In this document: positions 43,024 through 55,319 of the stretch, one piece after another
Numbering within the stretch: position 1 is the stretch's first letter
Layout of the letters: each line of letters opens with the position of its first letter
Assembly: GCA_009746045.1 (NCBI GenBank)
Contig: RPFO01001512.1
Span: 21,001 to 85,000 of the forward strand
Direction: 5' to 3'
DNA: 64,000 bases
Source: Mesostigma viride
Taxonomy: Eukaryota > Streptophyta > Mesostigmatophyceae > Mesostigmatales > Mesostigmataceae
Notes under the pieces: model-generated
What the model was told of the DNA's origin: nothing
Database searches by the model: none
What the model saw: the letters and a program-made list of their open reading frames with translations, nothing else
Translations under genes and position numbers: made by a program

Positions 43024-46000
43024 TCACTTTGCCTTCACGTTGGTCTTGGGGAACACGACGAGCAGGATGCCATCCCTGCAACAGGCACGCATCCAACGAA
43101 CAACGTAGTTCAGAAAGAAGGTAGTTCAGCTCCATGTTGGGAACGCCTTCACCAGCCCGTGTTGAAACGCCGCTGCATACCACCCCACCCACACGCGCAA
43201 AGGGACAGAAAGATCAGCACCATATATACGGCTTCGCAACGCAACCAGGTCCAAGCGTGGGCATGCATATCACACAGGGTGCGGTACAGATGTGAGGAAA
43301 GCTGCAAACGAATGTCAGGAAAGCTGCAAACGAATGTCAGGAAAGCTGCAAACGAATGTCAGGAAAGCTGCCAGCTGATCCAGAAATGCATGGGTATGTA
43401 TATCAGTACAACAGGCCACCTGTCCTACCTCCCCCCCCCCCCCTTCACCCCTTTCTGCCACATGGGGCCACAAGGAAGCCCCCAAATGCCCACGCCCACA
43501 CACACAAGCGCGCTTGCATGCTTGCACCCAACTCTGCCTGCATGGAGCCTCTGACGGCCAGGGCGGCCAGGTGCCAGATGGCAAGGCACGTGAACCCAGG
43601 GCCACTGTACAGCATGTACATCCACAGACACAATGTCGTCAAAATGATGATTACAGCAAGAGAGGAGGTCTGAGTGAAGAACAACAATCAAAAGCGATGC
43701 AGCATCTCCTCGGGTAATAAAAAAAAAAATGTTGTAACTTGCCAAACAACTCCAAGAATGGAGCAAAAAGAGAGACAAACCTGCTGCAAATGTCGAGACA
43801 TCCTGGCATGCTGGCTGCCCATAGTCAGCGCACACCATGCCGTAACACATGCCCAGCCAATGCCAAAAGTCGCCATCAAGGCACCCACTTCCATGATTTG
43901 TCCACACAAGGTATGGTATCCCCGTTGCAAGAATTCCACCAAACGACGCCATGTACGTTCGCTAGGCCTTGTACCAAAGCACGCAACAAGCAGAGTGCTT
44001 CTGCTGTCTTGGTTTCACATCAGTCTGCTAAACCCTAAACCATAAAACAGCAGGCTGATGTGAAACCAAGACAGCAGACACATGAACAATAAATATTACA
44101 AATACACACAAGTTATTACAACAAGGGATATGAAAACAAGATATTTAACCAACCACGTATTTAACCACACAAAAAGCGCATCATACTAACACACGACCAC
44201 GCCACGCCACGTACACTAGCTCCGCGCTGACGGCCTCCTTCTCCACCGTCTTAGGCACCTTCCACGTGACCAGGAAGGGACCCTGCGGCAGCTCGCATGC
44301 CTGGTAGTGGTAGGTGGACCAAGGGGAGGCGTCGGCGCCCGTGCTAAAGATGGCATCGCGGCCCCTGCCCGCGACGCGGTCGCCAGAAATGCTCAACCTG
44401 CCCATGTGCCGCACGCCACGGTGGCAGCAGGGAAGCGGGCATTGGCGAGAGAGCAGACATTGGCAGCAGGGGAACCGCGACGGTAAGAAACGAGACGCTG
44501 ATATTTGTAGGGTTGCCTTGAAGGGCCTGTCCTGAAGGCGCCACATTTGAAGGAATCGCCGTGCCAAGCGGTGAAGGGGTGAAGTGAGACTTGCACATAT
44601 ACAGGGTGTCCTGATGTAAATGCAGTTCTCGCCACCATGGCTTGAGAACAAACCGCAACCCCTCACATCCACCCCAGAGGGAATGAAACACCCTATCGGA
44701 GACGAAACGGATGGGAGGTGAGGCACCCTATGGGCGCTGAAGCATTGCATGGACGCATGGATTCATTAACGGGGAGACAAGACACAGCGCCCTTACCGGC
44801 GCCCCAAGCGCCACACGGATACGTCCAATCCACCAAGCGATGGGTCCAGCACAAATGGACCAATCCAGCGCATGGACCGTGCACACATGCATGACCACAG
44901 GGATGTCATCACCGAGTGGCCACACACCGACAACCATGGCGACAATCATGGCGACGACCACCACGGCGACAATCATGGTGACAACAACCATGGCAACAAC
45001 AAGCACGCCCATGGAGACACGCATGCTGATGTATGGGACGCTCACCCGAATGTTGGGAAATGACGATCGACCACAACAACAAACGGATCACCCACAAACA
45101 GACAAATACCAGCGACCACCCGCGCACCCACAGCCATGGCTTGGTCCCTGCGCGCCACCTTGGCTGCATGGCTGCTGCTGGAAACACGCCACAACAGCTG
45201 CCCTACCCAGCCCGGCCGACTGGTCATTATATGATACTAATGTCATTATATGATACTAATGTCATCCACGGCACGAAATAACGCCGCATTTTCCAAAGTC
45301 TATTTCCTTTTAGAGCATCGCTTATAATAGTAGATGCAGCGCTTGCATCGCGAAGGTGAAGTCCTGGCGCGGCCAAGCCACTCGCACGTCATCCACCAGC
45401 TCTACTACACAAGCAGGGGTCGCAGTGCAAAGCCATCTATAGGCCAAACCACTCGCACGTCATCCACCAGCTCTACTACACAAGCAGGGGTCGCAGTGCA
45501 AAGCCATCTATAGGCCAAACCACTCGCACGTCATCCACCAGCTCTACTACACAAGCAGGGGTCGCGGTGCAAAGCCATCTATAGGCCAAACCACTCGCAC
45601 GTCATCCACCAGCTCTACTACACAAGCAGGGGTCGCAGTGCAAAGCCATCTATAGGCCAAACCACTCGCACGTCATCCACCAGCTCTACTACACAAGCAG
45701 GGGTCGCAGTGCAAAGCCATCTATAGGCCAAACCACTCGCACGTCATCCACCAGCTCTACTACACAAGCAGGGGTCGCGGTGCAAAGCCATCTATAGGCC
45801 AAACCACTCGCACGTCATCCACCAGCTCTACTACACAAGCAGGGGTCGCAGTGCAAAGCCATCTATAGGCCAAACCACTCGCACGTCATCCACCAGCTCT
45901 ACTACACAAGCAGGGGTCGCGGTGCAAAGCCATCTATAGGCCAAACCACTCGCACGTCATCCACCAGCTCTACTACACAAGCAGGGGTCGCGGTGCAAAG

Positions 46001-47229
46001 CCATCTATAGGCCAAACCACTCGCACGTCATCCACCAGCTCTACTACACAAGCAGGGGTCGCGGTGCAAAGCCATCTATAGGCCAAACCACTCGCACGTC
46101 ATCCACCAGCTCTACTACACAAGCAGGGGTCGCGGTGCAAAGCCATCTATAGGCCAAACCACTCGCACGTCATCCACCAGCTCTACTACACAAGCAGGGG
46201 TCGCAGTGCAAAGCCATCTATAGGCCAAGCCACTCGCACGTCATCCACCAGCTCTACTACACAAGCACGGGTCGCGGTGCAAAGCTATATTGCAGACAGC
46301 TCAAGTCTTTGTTTGAGGAGTCAGTTCCCCCGGCCCCCGGCAGTCTCTGGTCTAGCGCTCACATGTCATCCACCAGCTCCACGCGAAGGCTGCGAGTGGT
46401 CACCCCAGGGAGCTCCACGCACAGGCGCAGGTCCGCCGCCGTCTCGATCACGTCCAGCCGCGGCCGCCACGGGGTGGACAGGTCACGGGGGAAGCCCTCG
46501 TGGATGATGCGCGGTTCAGGGGCGGCCTCCCCTGCAGGGACCTGGAGATCCCTGGGCATGTTCGTGGCAGCCGATGTTTGTGGCAGAGTTGTGGCGGTCG
46601 ATTGCAGCCTTGGAGCTGGCGCCACGGCAACGCTTGCGGATGCATCGGGCCGAGAAAACGTGGGCGCTGGTTCCTCTTCCGCATCTGCCTTTTGCGCGGG
46701 CCGATTGCTTGGCGAGGGCTTGGTTCCGACCGTTTTATCGGAGTGCGTTAAGGAGGACTCGTGGGGCGCATTACATGAAGTGGATGTGGGGGGCGAGGAC
46801 AGCGCCGGGCGGGATTTGGCATGAACGTCCGATTTGCCATAATGAGACTCGGGCCTGGCGAAATTAAGTCGGTTGATCTTGGGCTTCCGGAATACCGATG
46901 TCGCTGCAAGCGTCGGAGCGCGATCTTGCGAGCCCCGGCGTACGCACACGATGGCGCGACACGAGGCTCGGGCAGCGCCATCATCGTAATTACCCTGCAC
47001 GGTTCAAGAATTCATCCATGCACGCATCCAAGCCACACAAATAAGCGCATGATTAATTGCACGATTCGCAATGTCACACCGGCAAGCAATAGCCCGTAAA
47101 CAAGCCCCGACCACGCACCTCTGGTAGGGTATGGATGTAGCTGGCAGTGATATGCCGGGCTATGACATTTGTTCGCCGCAGACAGGATCGCGGCAAGAAG
47201 CTATCATCGTCGAAATTTCCGCTCGCCAT
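43024..47229 (-). CDS. Small heat-shock protein, HSP20/alpha-crystallin domain
   Basis: Four minus-strand exons join in phase: 47229-47119, 46994-46363, 44397-44215 and 43075-43024 (TGA). They encode 325 residues. The start MASGNFDDDSFLPR is the first ATG of an open exon ending in a GTGCGT donor. Residues 1 to about 205 are a long, low-complexity extension. The alpha-crystallin domain follows: WRPRLDVIETAADLRLCVEL, PGVTTRSLRVELVDDM, LSISGDRVAG, then GPFLVTWKVPKTVEKEAVSA and ELVDGILLVVFPK. The consensus LPxxV/GxL features are present. The protein should form oligomers that hold unfolding proteins. The usual C-terminal I-x-I/V tail motif is not visible (the end is TNVKAK), and the N-terminal arm is unusually long. 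The targeting of the arm is unclear. The second intron holds a 71-bp array related to the exon 2 donor. Confidence 0.88.
43296..43372. repeat. 22-bp tandem repeat, about 3.5 units
   Basis: GGAAAGCTGCAAACGAATGT repeats head to tail inside the last intron of the HSP20 gene. Confidence 0.9.
44000..44078. repeat. 30-bp inverted repeat with telomere-like loop
   Basis: Arms 44000-44029 and 44049-44078 are complementary at 29 of 30 positions. The 19-base loop contains CTAAACCCTAAACC-type sequence on the plus strand. It lies in the last intron of the HSP20 gene, so the transcript would form a long hairpin. Confidence 0.85.
45371..46287. repeat. 71-bp minisatellite, 13 units, related to exon donor
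   Basis: Thirteen units with an exact 71-bp period vary mainly at one A/G position. Each contains CTCGCACGTCATCCACCAGC, which resembles the HSP20 exon 2 end and donor (CTCACATGTCATCCACCAGC at 46359-46378 on the plus strand). On the coding strand every unit therefore carries GATGAC followed by GTGCGAG, a donor-like site. Confidence 0.95.
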
Positions 47230-47877
47230 TCCGCGAGCTCGTCGTCGACTGCTGCCCAACCCCTACAAAAAGCGCCGGACAATACCTACGCTTTGAATAC
47301 GCTTGGTTGCTGCAATCAAGCTACACGAGCAGCAAAAAAGAAAGGCAGGCCACCATGAAGGAAAACTTCCGTGACATCATGTCTTCTACTTCCGTTAACA
47401 GCAAAGCGGTCATTATGGGGGGTAATTGGCTACGTCGACCGTGTTACTTGTGAACTTGGTATCTGGCCACGCGTTCTGGGGATCGTGGCATCACGTTGGG
47501 GTCATTGCAAAGGCCAACGTGGCATGGCGTTGTGCCCGTTGGAGATGTTTGCGGCTTTGCGCAACACAAAACTCTGCCATGTGTCCTGGCTTTGGTGAAA
47601 TGAGTTACTGACTTACAGTAGGGCTTTTCCCCGGCCCGGCCCGGCCCCATGATCAACCCGTACCATTCCGGCTCGGCCCCGTATAGATACCGATATAACC
47701 CCGGATATAATATACATATCGATCGTATATTGGCCCGGATGATGGCGGTCTTGCACAGACCCCAAGGCACTGAAGGCAGCCGTACAGTATAATCCTCAGT
47801 GCCGTATGGGAAAGCCTGTACTGCCGTCCAAACCGCGGGTCAAAGATCGGGAATGTGCATAGAAATCTCTGCTGCCC
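47230..47877. promoter_or_regulatory. Region between HSP20 and the possible TRAPPC10 start
   Basis: This is the upstream flank of HSP20 (minus). If the candidate first exon at 47878 is right, it is also the upstream flank of TRAPPC10 (plus). No convincing heat-shock element (GAAnnTTC) array was found. A GGCCC-rich run lies near 47630-47650. Confidence 0.35.
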
Positions 47878-47938
47878 ATGATGTGCGGCGTGAGCATTGA
47901 GCAACAACAACAACAACAACAACAACAACAGCAAGAAG
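47878..47938 (+). CDS. Candidate first exon of TRAPPC10/TRS130
   Basis: ATG at 47878 opens a frame with a polyglutamine run encoded by (CAA)n and ends at AAG before GTAGAA. Its phase (one extra base) is what exon 50462 requires. It gives a glutamine-rich N-terminus in place of the usual short helix. The assignment rests on phase and arrangement only, and a different first exon is possible. Confidence 0.22.
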
Positions 47939-49838
47939 GTAGAATTTCCGAGTTGCTGGCAGCTGATGCGGTGGAAGAGCTGCAGCCTGCATGAGGGTCA
48001 GCGGGTTGCGCGCATGCCAGTCGACACTAATTCTAAAGGTGGTTCTTCGCTGGTTGGCGTACCGTTAAAACTGCCGAAGTAACATGCAAATAATAGCGAG
48101 ATCAGGGCGAGATTATCGGACAACGATCAACTCGCGCATGGCGTTAGCTTGTCTGGGATGGATGCAACGGGCCCTAGTCTTCCGCGATTCTAGCCGTTTT
48201 GGTAGTTATTAGTATTCAGTAATGTATCGCGTTTCTCTGTAGCAATCCGCCCGTTAATTAGGGTTACTTAATTGCCAGTGCTGCTGGGTGAATTATAGAC
48301 GTGAAAATGAGATACCACTTGGATGAGCTCACCCATTTGAAGCAAGGCGGAAGGGGGCTCGCATTTTTTTTAATAGGACGCATTAATATTAATTTTACGC
48401 ATTAACAGACTGCCCTCAATTTGCTGTTTATCCTTCAGTGAGCGTACAGTGACAAATGCCGCACAAAGCGAAGGGAGCCATATGGTTTACTCTGGCGTGC
48501 GCTCGCGAAGGTCAATGAATGCGTAGCATATCAATTCGCGAAAAACCATGTCGCAGCAGCAACCTCCACCAGCCGTACAAGAGTCCACTCGTCGGACGAC
48601 GGCATGTCCTCCCATGCTGGTCTGCGGTAAGCCAAGTTCCCCCAAAACACAGGCAATGGGCGGCATGTTCTCTATCACCCATGACTGCTGAGCCTTACTG
48701 GTGTTTTCATGGGTTGTTGAATCAAGGTGCCACCTTCCTTGAGTTTGACCTTTCCGTTTATAGAAGCTGCCTTGCTTTCCTGGGTCTTGTGGGGCCTCCG
48801 TTTACCCCACTGTTTGCAAAAACCGTGCAACAATCAGCAGGTCCACCTGAACTACGCCTTGTCTGCTGGCAGAACTCCGTCCCTACGCATGCAATTACTC
48901 GCTGCCTATCCCTTGTCTTTCTAGTTATCCTCACCAGTTCAGTGCCATGCCTTGACAGTCTGCCAACTTGGTGGCTGTGCTATGCCCGTGATTGTAAGGG
49001 TTTCTTTACAAGAGGCGCACAACAGTGTTACTCAAGGTGTTTACTGGACCAGTTACCAACAGAGTTTTGCACAACTGCCCAAGTTCTAGTTCCGGGTGGC
49101 CTCGTCTTTCCCGTACGCTGCAGCTATGGCTCACCCGGGCATTAAACTGGGTATCCCGCCAATGCAGATAATGCTCCCTTATTAGACAACCTGTCCAGTA
49201 TTACTATGTGTCGGTTGTACTCTGGGGCGGTCTTCGTTTTCATGTTTACATGAACATGAGGAAGACCCTTTTTAGAGGACACAGGTTATAACTTGAATAC
49301 CTGGAAACATGGGCTTCGCAAGGCAGCCCCTATTCCAATGTTGTAGAATTGGCGGTCATAATTACCCACACACATTCAAGCATGCTGGCTTTCTTCCCTG
49401 ATCCAACTGCTCGCTTGCACAATCTGTGCACACTGACATAAATAGCGCACACATAAATACCGCACATCGTGCTATATATGAAAATGGGTGTGGGGGACAA
49501 ATGACTGTTATGCAGTGCCTACGTGTTGTAGGCAGCAGAGGGCTATCTTTAGCAGCGCAGTGCACTTGAGTTATAAAACACATGCCGTGGCATGCAACAT
49601 AATATTGACTATTTTAATGGCCGGAGGGCAACCATCACTGTTGGCATTGCCTATTCAACTCTCTCCCCATGGCTATTCAAGAGCCAGCCATGGACCATGC
49701 ACTACAAATGGCCTCCTCGTGTGCGCCTATTTTGGCCCTTCCGAAATCCCGTAGAGGCTTTTGTATGGTGTATATGCCCTTGCGTGCCACGGTGGGCGTC
49801 TATCATGGGCTGGGCCATAGACCATACCTCCTCATGTC

Positions 49839-50064
49839 CTCGCCCTCGCCCTCGCCCTCGCCCTCGCCCTCGCCCTCGCCCTCGCCCTCGCCCTCGCCCT
49901 CGCCCTCGCCCTCGCCCTCGCCCTCGCCCTCGCCCTCGCCCTCGCCCTCGCCCTCGCCCTCGCCCTCGCCCTCGCCCTCGCCCTCGCCCTCGCCCTCGCC
50001 CTCGCCCTTGCCCTCGCCCTCGCCCTCGCCCTCGCCCTCGCCCTCGCCCTCGCCCTCGCCCTCG
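49839..50064. repeat. (CCCTCG)n hexanucleotide array
   Basis: About 37 nearly perfect CCCTCG units with one CCCTTG variant lie about 400 bp upstream of TRAPPC10 exon 50462. They are followed by two copies of a unit containing CTCCACCCCCCGCTCCCGCT. All reading frames stay open through it (Ser-Pro, Arg-Pro, Gly-Glu, Ala-Arg dipeptides), so long frames here are not evidence of genes. Confidence 0.95.
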
Positions 50065-50461
50065 CTCCACCCCCCGCTCCCGCTCTGGCTCTCGCCCTCG
50101 CCCTCGCCCTCGCCCTCGCTCCACCCCCCGCTCCCGCTCTGGCTCTCGCTTCTTGCTCCTTCCTCCCTGCCGCGCTCTCTCCATGCATGCTCATCCCCAT
50201 GCATTTTCCCTTTGCTTTCCAATGCCCCCGGCCTGTGGTTGGCCACCATACTGTCAACTACGCATCGTGCTGCAGTGATGCCCCGTGCTTGGCTTTTCCC
50301 ACGCGCTGGCCTGTGCTCCCCGTCTCATCATGGCCCCTGCCCCCCATGGTTTGGTGCGTCCGCCCCCCTCCCCCCTTATTGTTCTATTCCCCTCCCCCTC
50401 CCCTGTTGCCTTGTCCCCGCCTCTCCCATGTTGCCCTACACCCCCCCGCCCCCCCCCTCAG

Positions 50462-53400
50462 TGGAGGACCTGGACGGGCTGTGGCCGTGGCTCAGGCCTC
50501 AGATCGAGGCGCGCGTCCCCCTGCGCGGCGTGATCCTGAGCAACAAGTACCACCGCAGCGCATTGGTGGACCGCTTGCCGCTGGAGTTTGTCACGTCGGC
50601 CGACCGGCGCGTCACGTGGCTGCTGGAGCGCGCGCACGACCCTGTCCACTGGTTCCGGATACCCTACGCCAAGATCTACCTGATCACATGCCAGGTGGGC
50701 GCGCGTATGCATGCATGCACGAACCGACCGCACTGATTCCACATCCCCTGCTCGAAAGTTGCATTCTTTGCTCTGTCACCTGCCAACCGGGCAAACACAG
50801 CCATGGCCCATGGCGCTGGTTATGCATGCCTTGCGCTAGATGGTTATTTACCCCATCACCTGCCAACTGGGCGCGCGAGGTGGACTGAGGGAGGCAGCCT
50901 AAGGGCCTCCCAAGCGTATATCAATGAACACGGTTTTATCCTTATACAACTGGTTTATAGCTGGTTTATTCCCTTCCTTCCATTCCTGTAACAAGGGCAC
51001 AGGCGGGCAGTGTCGAATCATGAGTCGTTCCAGACCGGTCCTGGGTGGGGCGCGTCTGGTTTGGGTGGGTGAATGGGGGGGGTTGGTGCAGTGTGCCTGC
51101 GGGGTTTCCAGGGTGGGCTGGTGTGACGGTAGCCTTCCTGCCAAGCATGAGCAGCATGGGTGCCGCTTCAGGCTGGGCTATATCCACTGCCAGGGGTGTT
51201 GGGTGACTAGCCAGCATCGCCATGGTCGCGTTCTCATTCCTGTGGTGATACGCTGCACGGCTGCCACCTTCACTGCATGATTTCTGCCATCCATTAACCC
51301 TCGCCTCACCTTGCCATTGAGTATATTTAGTATACTGCAGTGCTGTAGTGTTTCCTTTGTTTCTTTTTTCTCTCGCTTGTTTGCTTTTTATCTTGTTTCC
51401 TTCTTTCTTACTGTTATTCCTGTATTCCTTCTTCCCCTCCTTTGCCTTCCCCTCCGTCTCCCCCTCCTTTGCCTTCCCCTCCTTCTACCCCTCCTTTGCC
51501 TTCCCCTCCTTCCTTCTGGCCCTTCTTCCACCCTGCCCCCCTGGATGCATGTGCCAGCCTATTTTTTCTCATTTCCGGTCTCTTGCCTCTTGTTTTCTAT
51601 GTTTCCTCCATCTTTTTAAATCTCACGCTGCCCCCCCTTCAATGCCGCGCCCGCCAGGACGTGGAGGACCCCAAGATGCACTACCGGCAGACCATGCGCC
51701 CCAAGCTGCAGGCAATGCTGGAGCGCGAACCCGCCGAGTGGCTGCTCGTCTACGTGGTCACCCGCGCGCTGCTGGTCGCGCAGCCGCGGTCCTCCCGCCG
51801 GCTGTACGAGAAGATCAAGAACGACTTCAACGTGAAGAAGCAGAAGAAGTGAGTGGTGAAGGGGTTGGGGAAAAATATATCCAGAAGCTGAAGAAGTAGG
51901 CGGTGCTGATGATATTAGCCGCGCTTCTATGATGGCAGCAGGTGTAACGACTTCAACGTGATAAAGGTGAAGACATAAGCCATGTTCCCTTGATGGTAGC
52001 AATGGTAACAACTTAAGGTGAACAAGCACAATAAGTGAGTGGAGAAGAGGAAGAAGTAAATTAAGAAGCAGAAGAAGTAAGCAGCCGTAGCGACTTCATC
52101 GTAAAGAAGCGGAAGCAGTTAACCATGCACGTTAAACACGTTGCATCTACATGCGTATGTCTTCCCCGATGCTGGTAGTGTCAAGAGGCGCAAGAAATGA
52201 GCCTTGCACGGGGCACGATCATCAGGACACCATCATGAGGACACCACCATCAGGACACCACCATCAGGACACCACCATCAGGACACCACCATCAGGACAC
52301 CACCATCAGGACACCACCATCAGGACAGCACCATCAGGACACCACCATCAGGACACCACCATCAGGACACGATCTCCTTTCAAATTATTAATGTCTGCTC
52401 CGATGGTTAATGGCAATAATAGAACTGATGATGAGCACCATGATCGTTATCATGGCCCGTTTTATATGTATGTTATCATTTATTATATATAATATATGTT
52501 ATCATGGCCCGTTTTTTGCTTGTATCAAACCCTTCGATTTGGAGGGAAGGGCTGCCCCTGCACTCCCACTGCATCGTGCACTCGCCCTCCCTGGTCAACA
52601 CCCGCTATGCCCTGCTCTGACGGAGCCTGTCCTGCCCAGTTGTATATGGCCGTGCTCCTTGATCAATGCCCCCTTCTCTTCACCTACAACGCCCACCTCA
52701 CCATCTCTACTCATCGTGCACTCTAGTGCCACCCGTGCACGCTTCACCTGCTCTATTTCTGTTCCCGTCACTCTGCCGATGTGCCTGTGCTAGCTGGTCC
52801 TACGCCGCCGCCTATGACACCAATCTCACCAACTCCAGTCTCCACCAAGCTCACCAACTCCATCAATACTGCCTACCCCTGCTTCCCCTATTGCCACCCC
52901 CGCCCCCGCGGTGCCTTCCCCTGCTCTTTGGCTCTCCTCTTCCCCCCGTGCCCTCTCCCCCCCCCAGCCGGTGCTTCATGCTGGACGCAGGGATTGGCGT
53001 GACACAGCAAGCAGAAGTGTGGGAGGAGCTCGAGGAGCGCCTGGCCGAGGGCGTGCAGCTGGCATTCAACCAGCGGCGCATGCTGTATGAGGAGGAGGTG
53101 CGGCGGCTGTCCTCCAGCCGGCTCATGCCGGGGTGGGACTTCTGCCGCTTCTTCCTTGTCAAGGTGGGGCGCCATTGATGATCGGCTGTCATGATCTCTG
53201 CCTGCTCAGGCAGTTCCCCGGCTTGTCGTCCGCGCCTTGTTGTGTTGTCCCTACTTCTTGATGTTTCTCACCCAACAGTCAGTCATGGGGCGGCATCTTT
53301 CTGTGGGATGTATGCGTACTGCCACCTGCGTGCTGCCTGCAACTGCCCCGCTCATGCGGCTTCCCTGGGTAATGCATCGGAGGCCGATCACATTCTATTC

Positions 53401-55271
53401 TATCTCTGCGAGCAAGTTTGCAACCAGTTGCCAGTGTAAACTAAACCTTTGTTTCTGTGGCCTGCTGGGGATCCGTCTAGAGACTGCTTGTGTGTACCCG
53501 CCAGGCATTTGACATTTCTAGGGAGAAAAAGACTCCTCAAAATTGTGCAATCTAGTACACTTTTGCTTTGCAGTGGTCTGCCCTGCGTTTCCCCACCGTT
53601 GCCCCTCTCGCATTCTGCCCTGTCACCCCCGGGCACAACCTCATATGTCTGTTTGTTGCTGCTCCCCGCTGCTTTTTATGTATGCTGCTCCTCTGTCATC
53701 CCTAGCTCTCCCCCATCTCTCCCCCATCTCGCCCCCATCTCGCCCCCATCTCTCCCCCACCTCTCCCTTCCCATCCCGCCGTGCAGGAGAGCTTCGCGTT
53801 CCTGTTCGAGGCCGCCACGCTGTACGACGACGCGCTGCGCGAGTACGACGAGCTCGAGATGGTCTTCACCGAGAGCTGTGCGTACAGGTTTTACTGTATT
53901 ATCATACAGGGGGGTGGAATATATGCGGACTTTGCCAGGAGCAGTGCGTAGGGTGTGGGTTGGCCGCCGTGACGCGCATAGCCAGCGGGTGTGATGGCAG
54001 AGCCCACTGGGTTGATGCGGTCAATATTGGCTTTGTCTTTAGGCTCCTTTCTTGTGCCATCTGGACCCCGTCAGCCCGTGTTGCCACGACTCTATCCAGG
54101 GACAAACTGGCCTATACACATAGTTGTACGAATGGCCGCTGCCCCGTATGGGCGCCCACGTTGCTTGCTATCCGCCGCAGCTCACAGCGCATGTGATGCT
54201 GCTATCCGTACCCGTGTTGTACGCCTGCCACCGTACACGCGTCATCAGCGTCGGCGGGTCTATTTGCGGCCAGCGGGTTTGGCTCCCTGGAGGACGGCGA
54301 CACCAAGCTGGCGCTGCTGGAGTACTTCAAGAAACCCATCCGTCAGGCGATCGCGCGCAAGTCAGTGGTGGAGGCCGACTGTCGCCAGTACTTCTTCGCG
54401 CGGCAAGCGGTGGTGCGTGCGTGCCTGCGTGCTGGGGCAAGCGTAGTGGCCAGCCACCACTGTTCACTAAAGTCCCTCCCTCCCTCTCTCCCTCCCTCCC
54501 TCCCTCCCTCCCTCCCTCCCTCCCTGGAAGTAAAATGCGCAGCTACTGCCTGCCCACCAGGTGAAGTTTCGGTCACTGTCCTGCCTTGTGAGCCCAGTGG
54601 GCCCTAGTTGGACTGTGTTTTGTGTCTCTCGTGTGCGGTAGACTCGATTAGTTTTCAGGGAGCCATGGTTCTTCCGATTCAGGCTGTAACACCGTGCCAA
54701 GTTTGTGTCGTCTGGACAAACGCAGCGTCACTCAAGAGCACACATACTTGTGTGTGGCATGTGCGCGTTTTTGTGTGCCTTCCCCTTCTTTCCGTCACCT
54801 CCCTGTTCGCTCCGCAAACCGTCCTTCGCCAGCAACTGTTGGCCAATCCTGCTGCACCTACTGGCACCCATGAAACCTGATTGCTTGGTATCCGTCTCTT
54901 CCTGGGTCTGCGTGCGCAGCTGCTGATGGCGCTGGACCAGCCGCTGGAGGTGGTGGAGCGAGGCATCACGCTCATCCGCACGCTGGGGCATGGCTTCCGC
55001 CTGCGCATGGTAGGGTACCCATGCCCTCCCCTGCTCGCATCGCCCGCTACAGCTTTTTGCTATGGAAAATGCAGAACCCCACAAGCTCACTGTCCTTGCC
55101 ATGGCTAGGAAGCCCTTTTCCTTGATGCTTTTATAATATAAGTAGGTGCCGTAATAGGCTTGTTATGGTAGGTGCAAGTTAATTACGTAACAAGTGGGCA
55201 ACTTGGTACAAGTTTGTCGCTTTCCAGGTAAGCGTCCCCTTGTACAGGTGTGACATGCACAGAAGGGTGCG

Positions 55272-55319
<48 letters not shown>

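Noticed and set aside
47350-47380. Heat-shock element near GGAAAACTTCC upstream of HSP20
   Set aside because: Spacing between GAA and TTC is three bases rather than two, and there is no second module.
49702-50249. Minus- and plus-strand frames of Gly-Glu, Ala-Arg, Arg-Pro or Ser-Pro dipeptides
   Set aside because: They are translations of the (CCCTCG)n hexamer in different frames and not genes.
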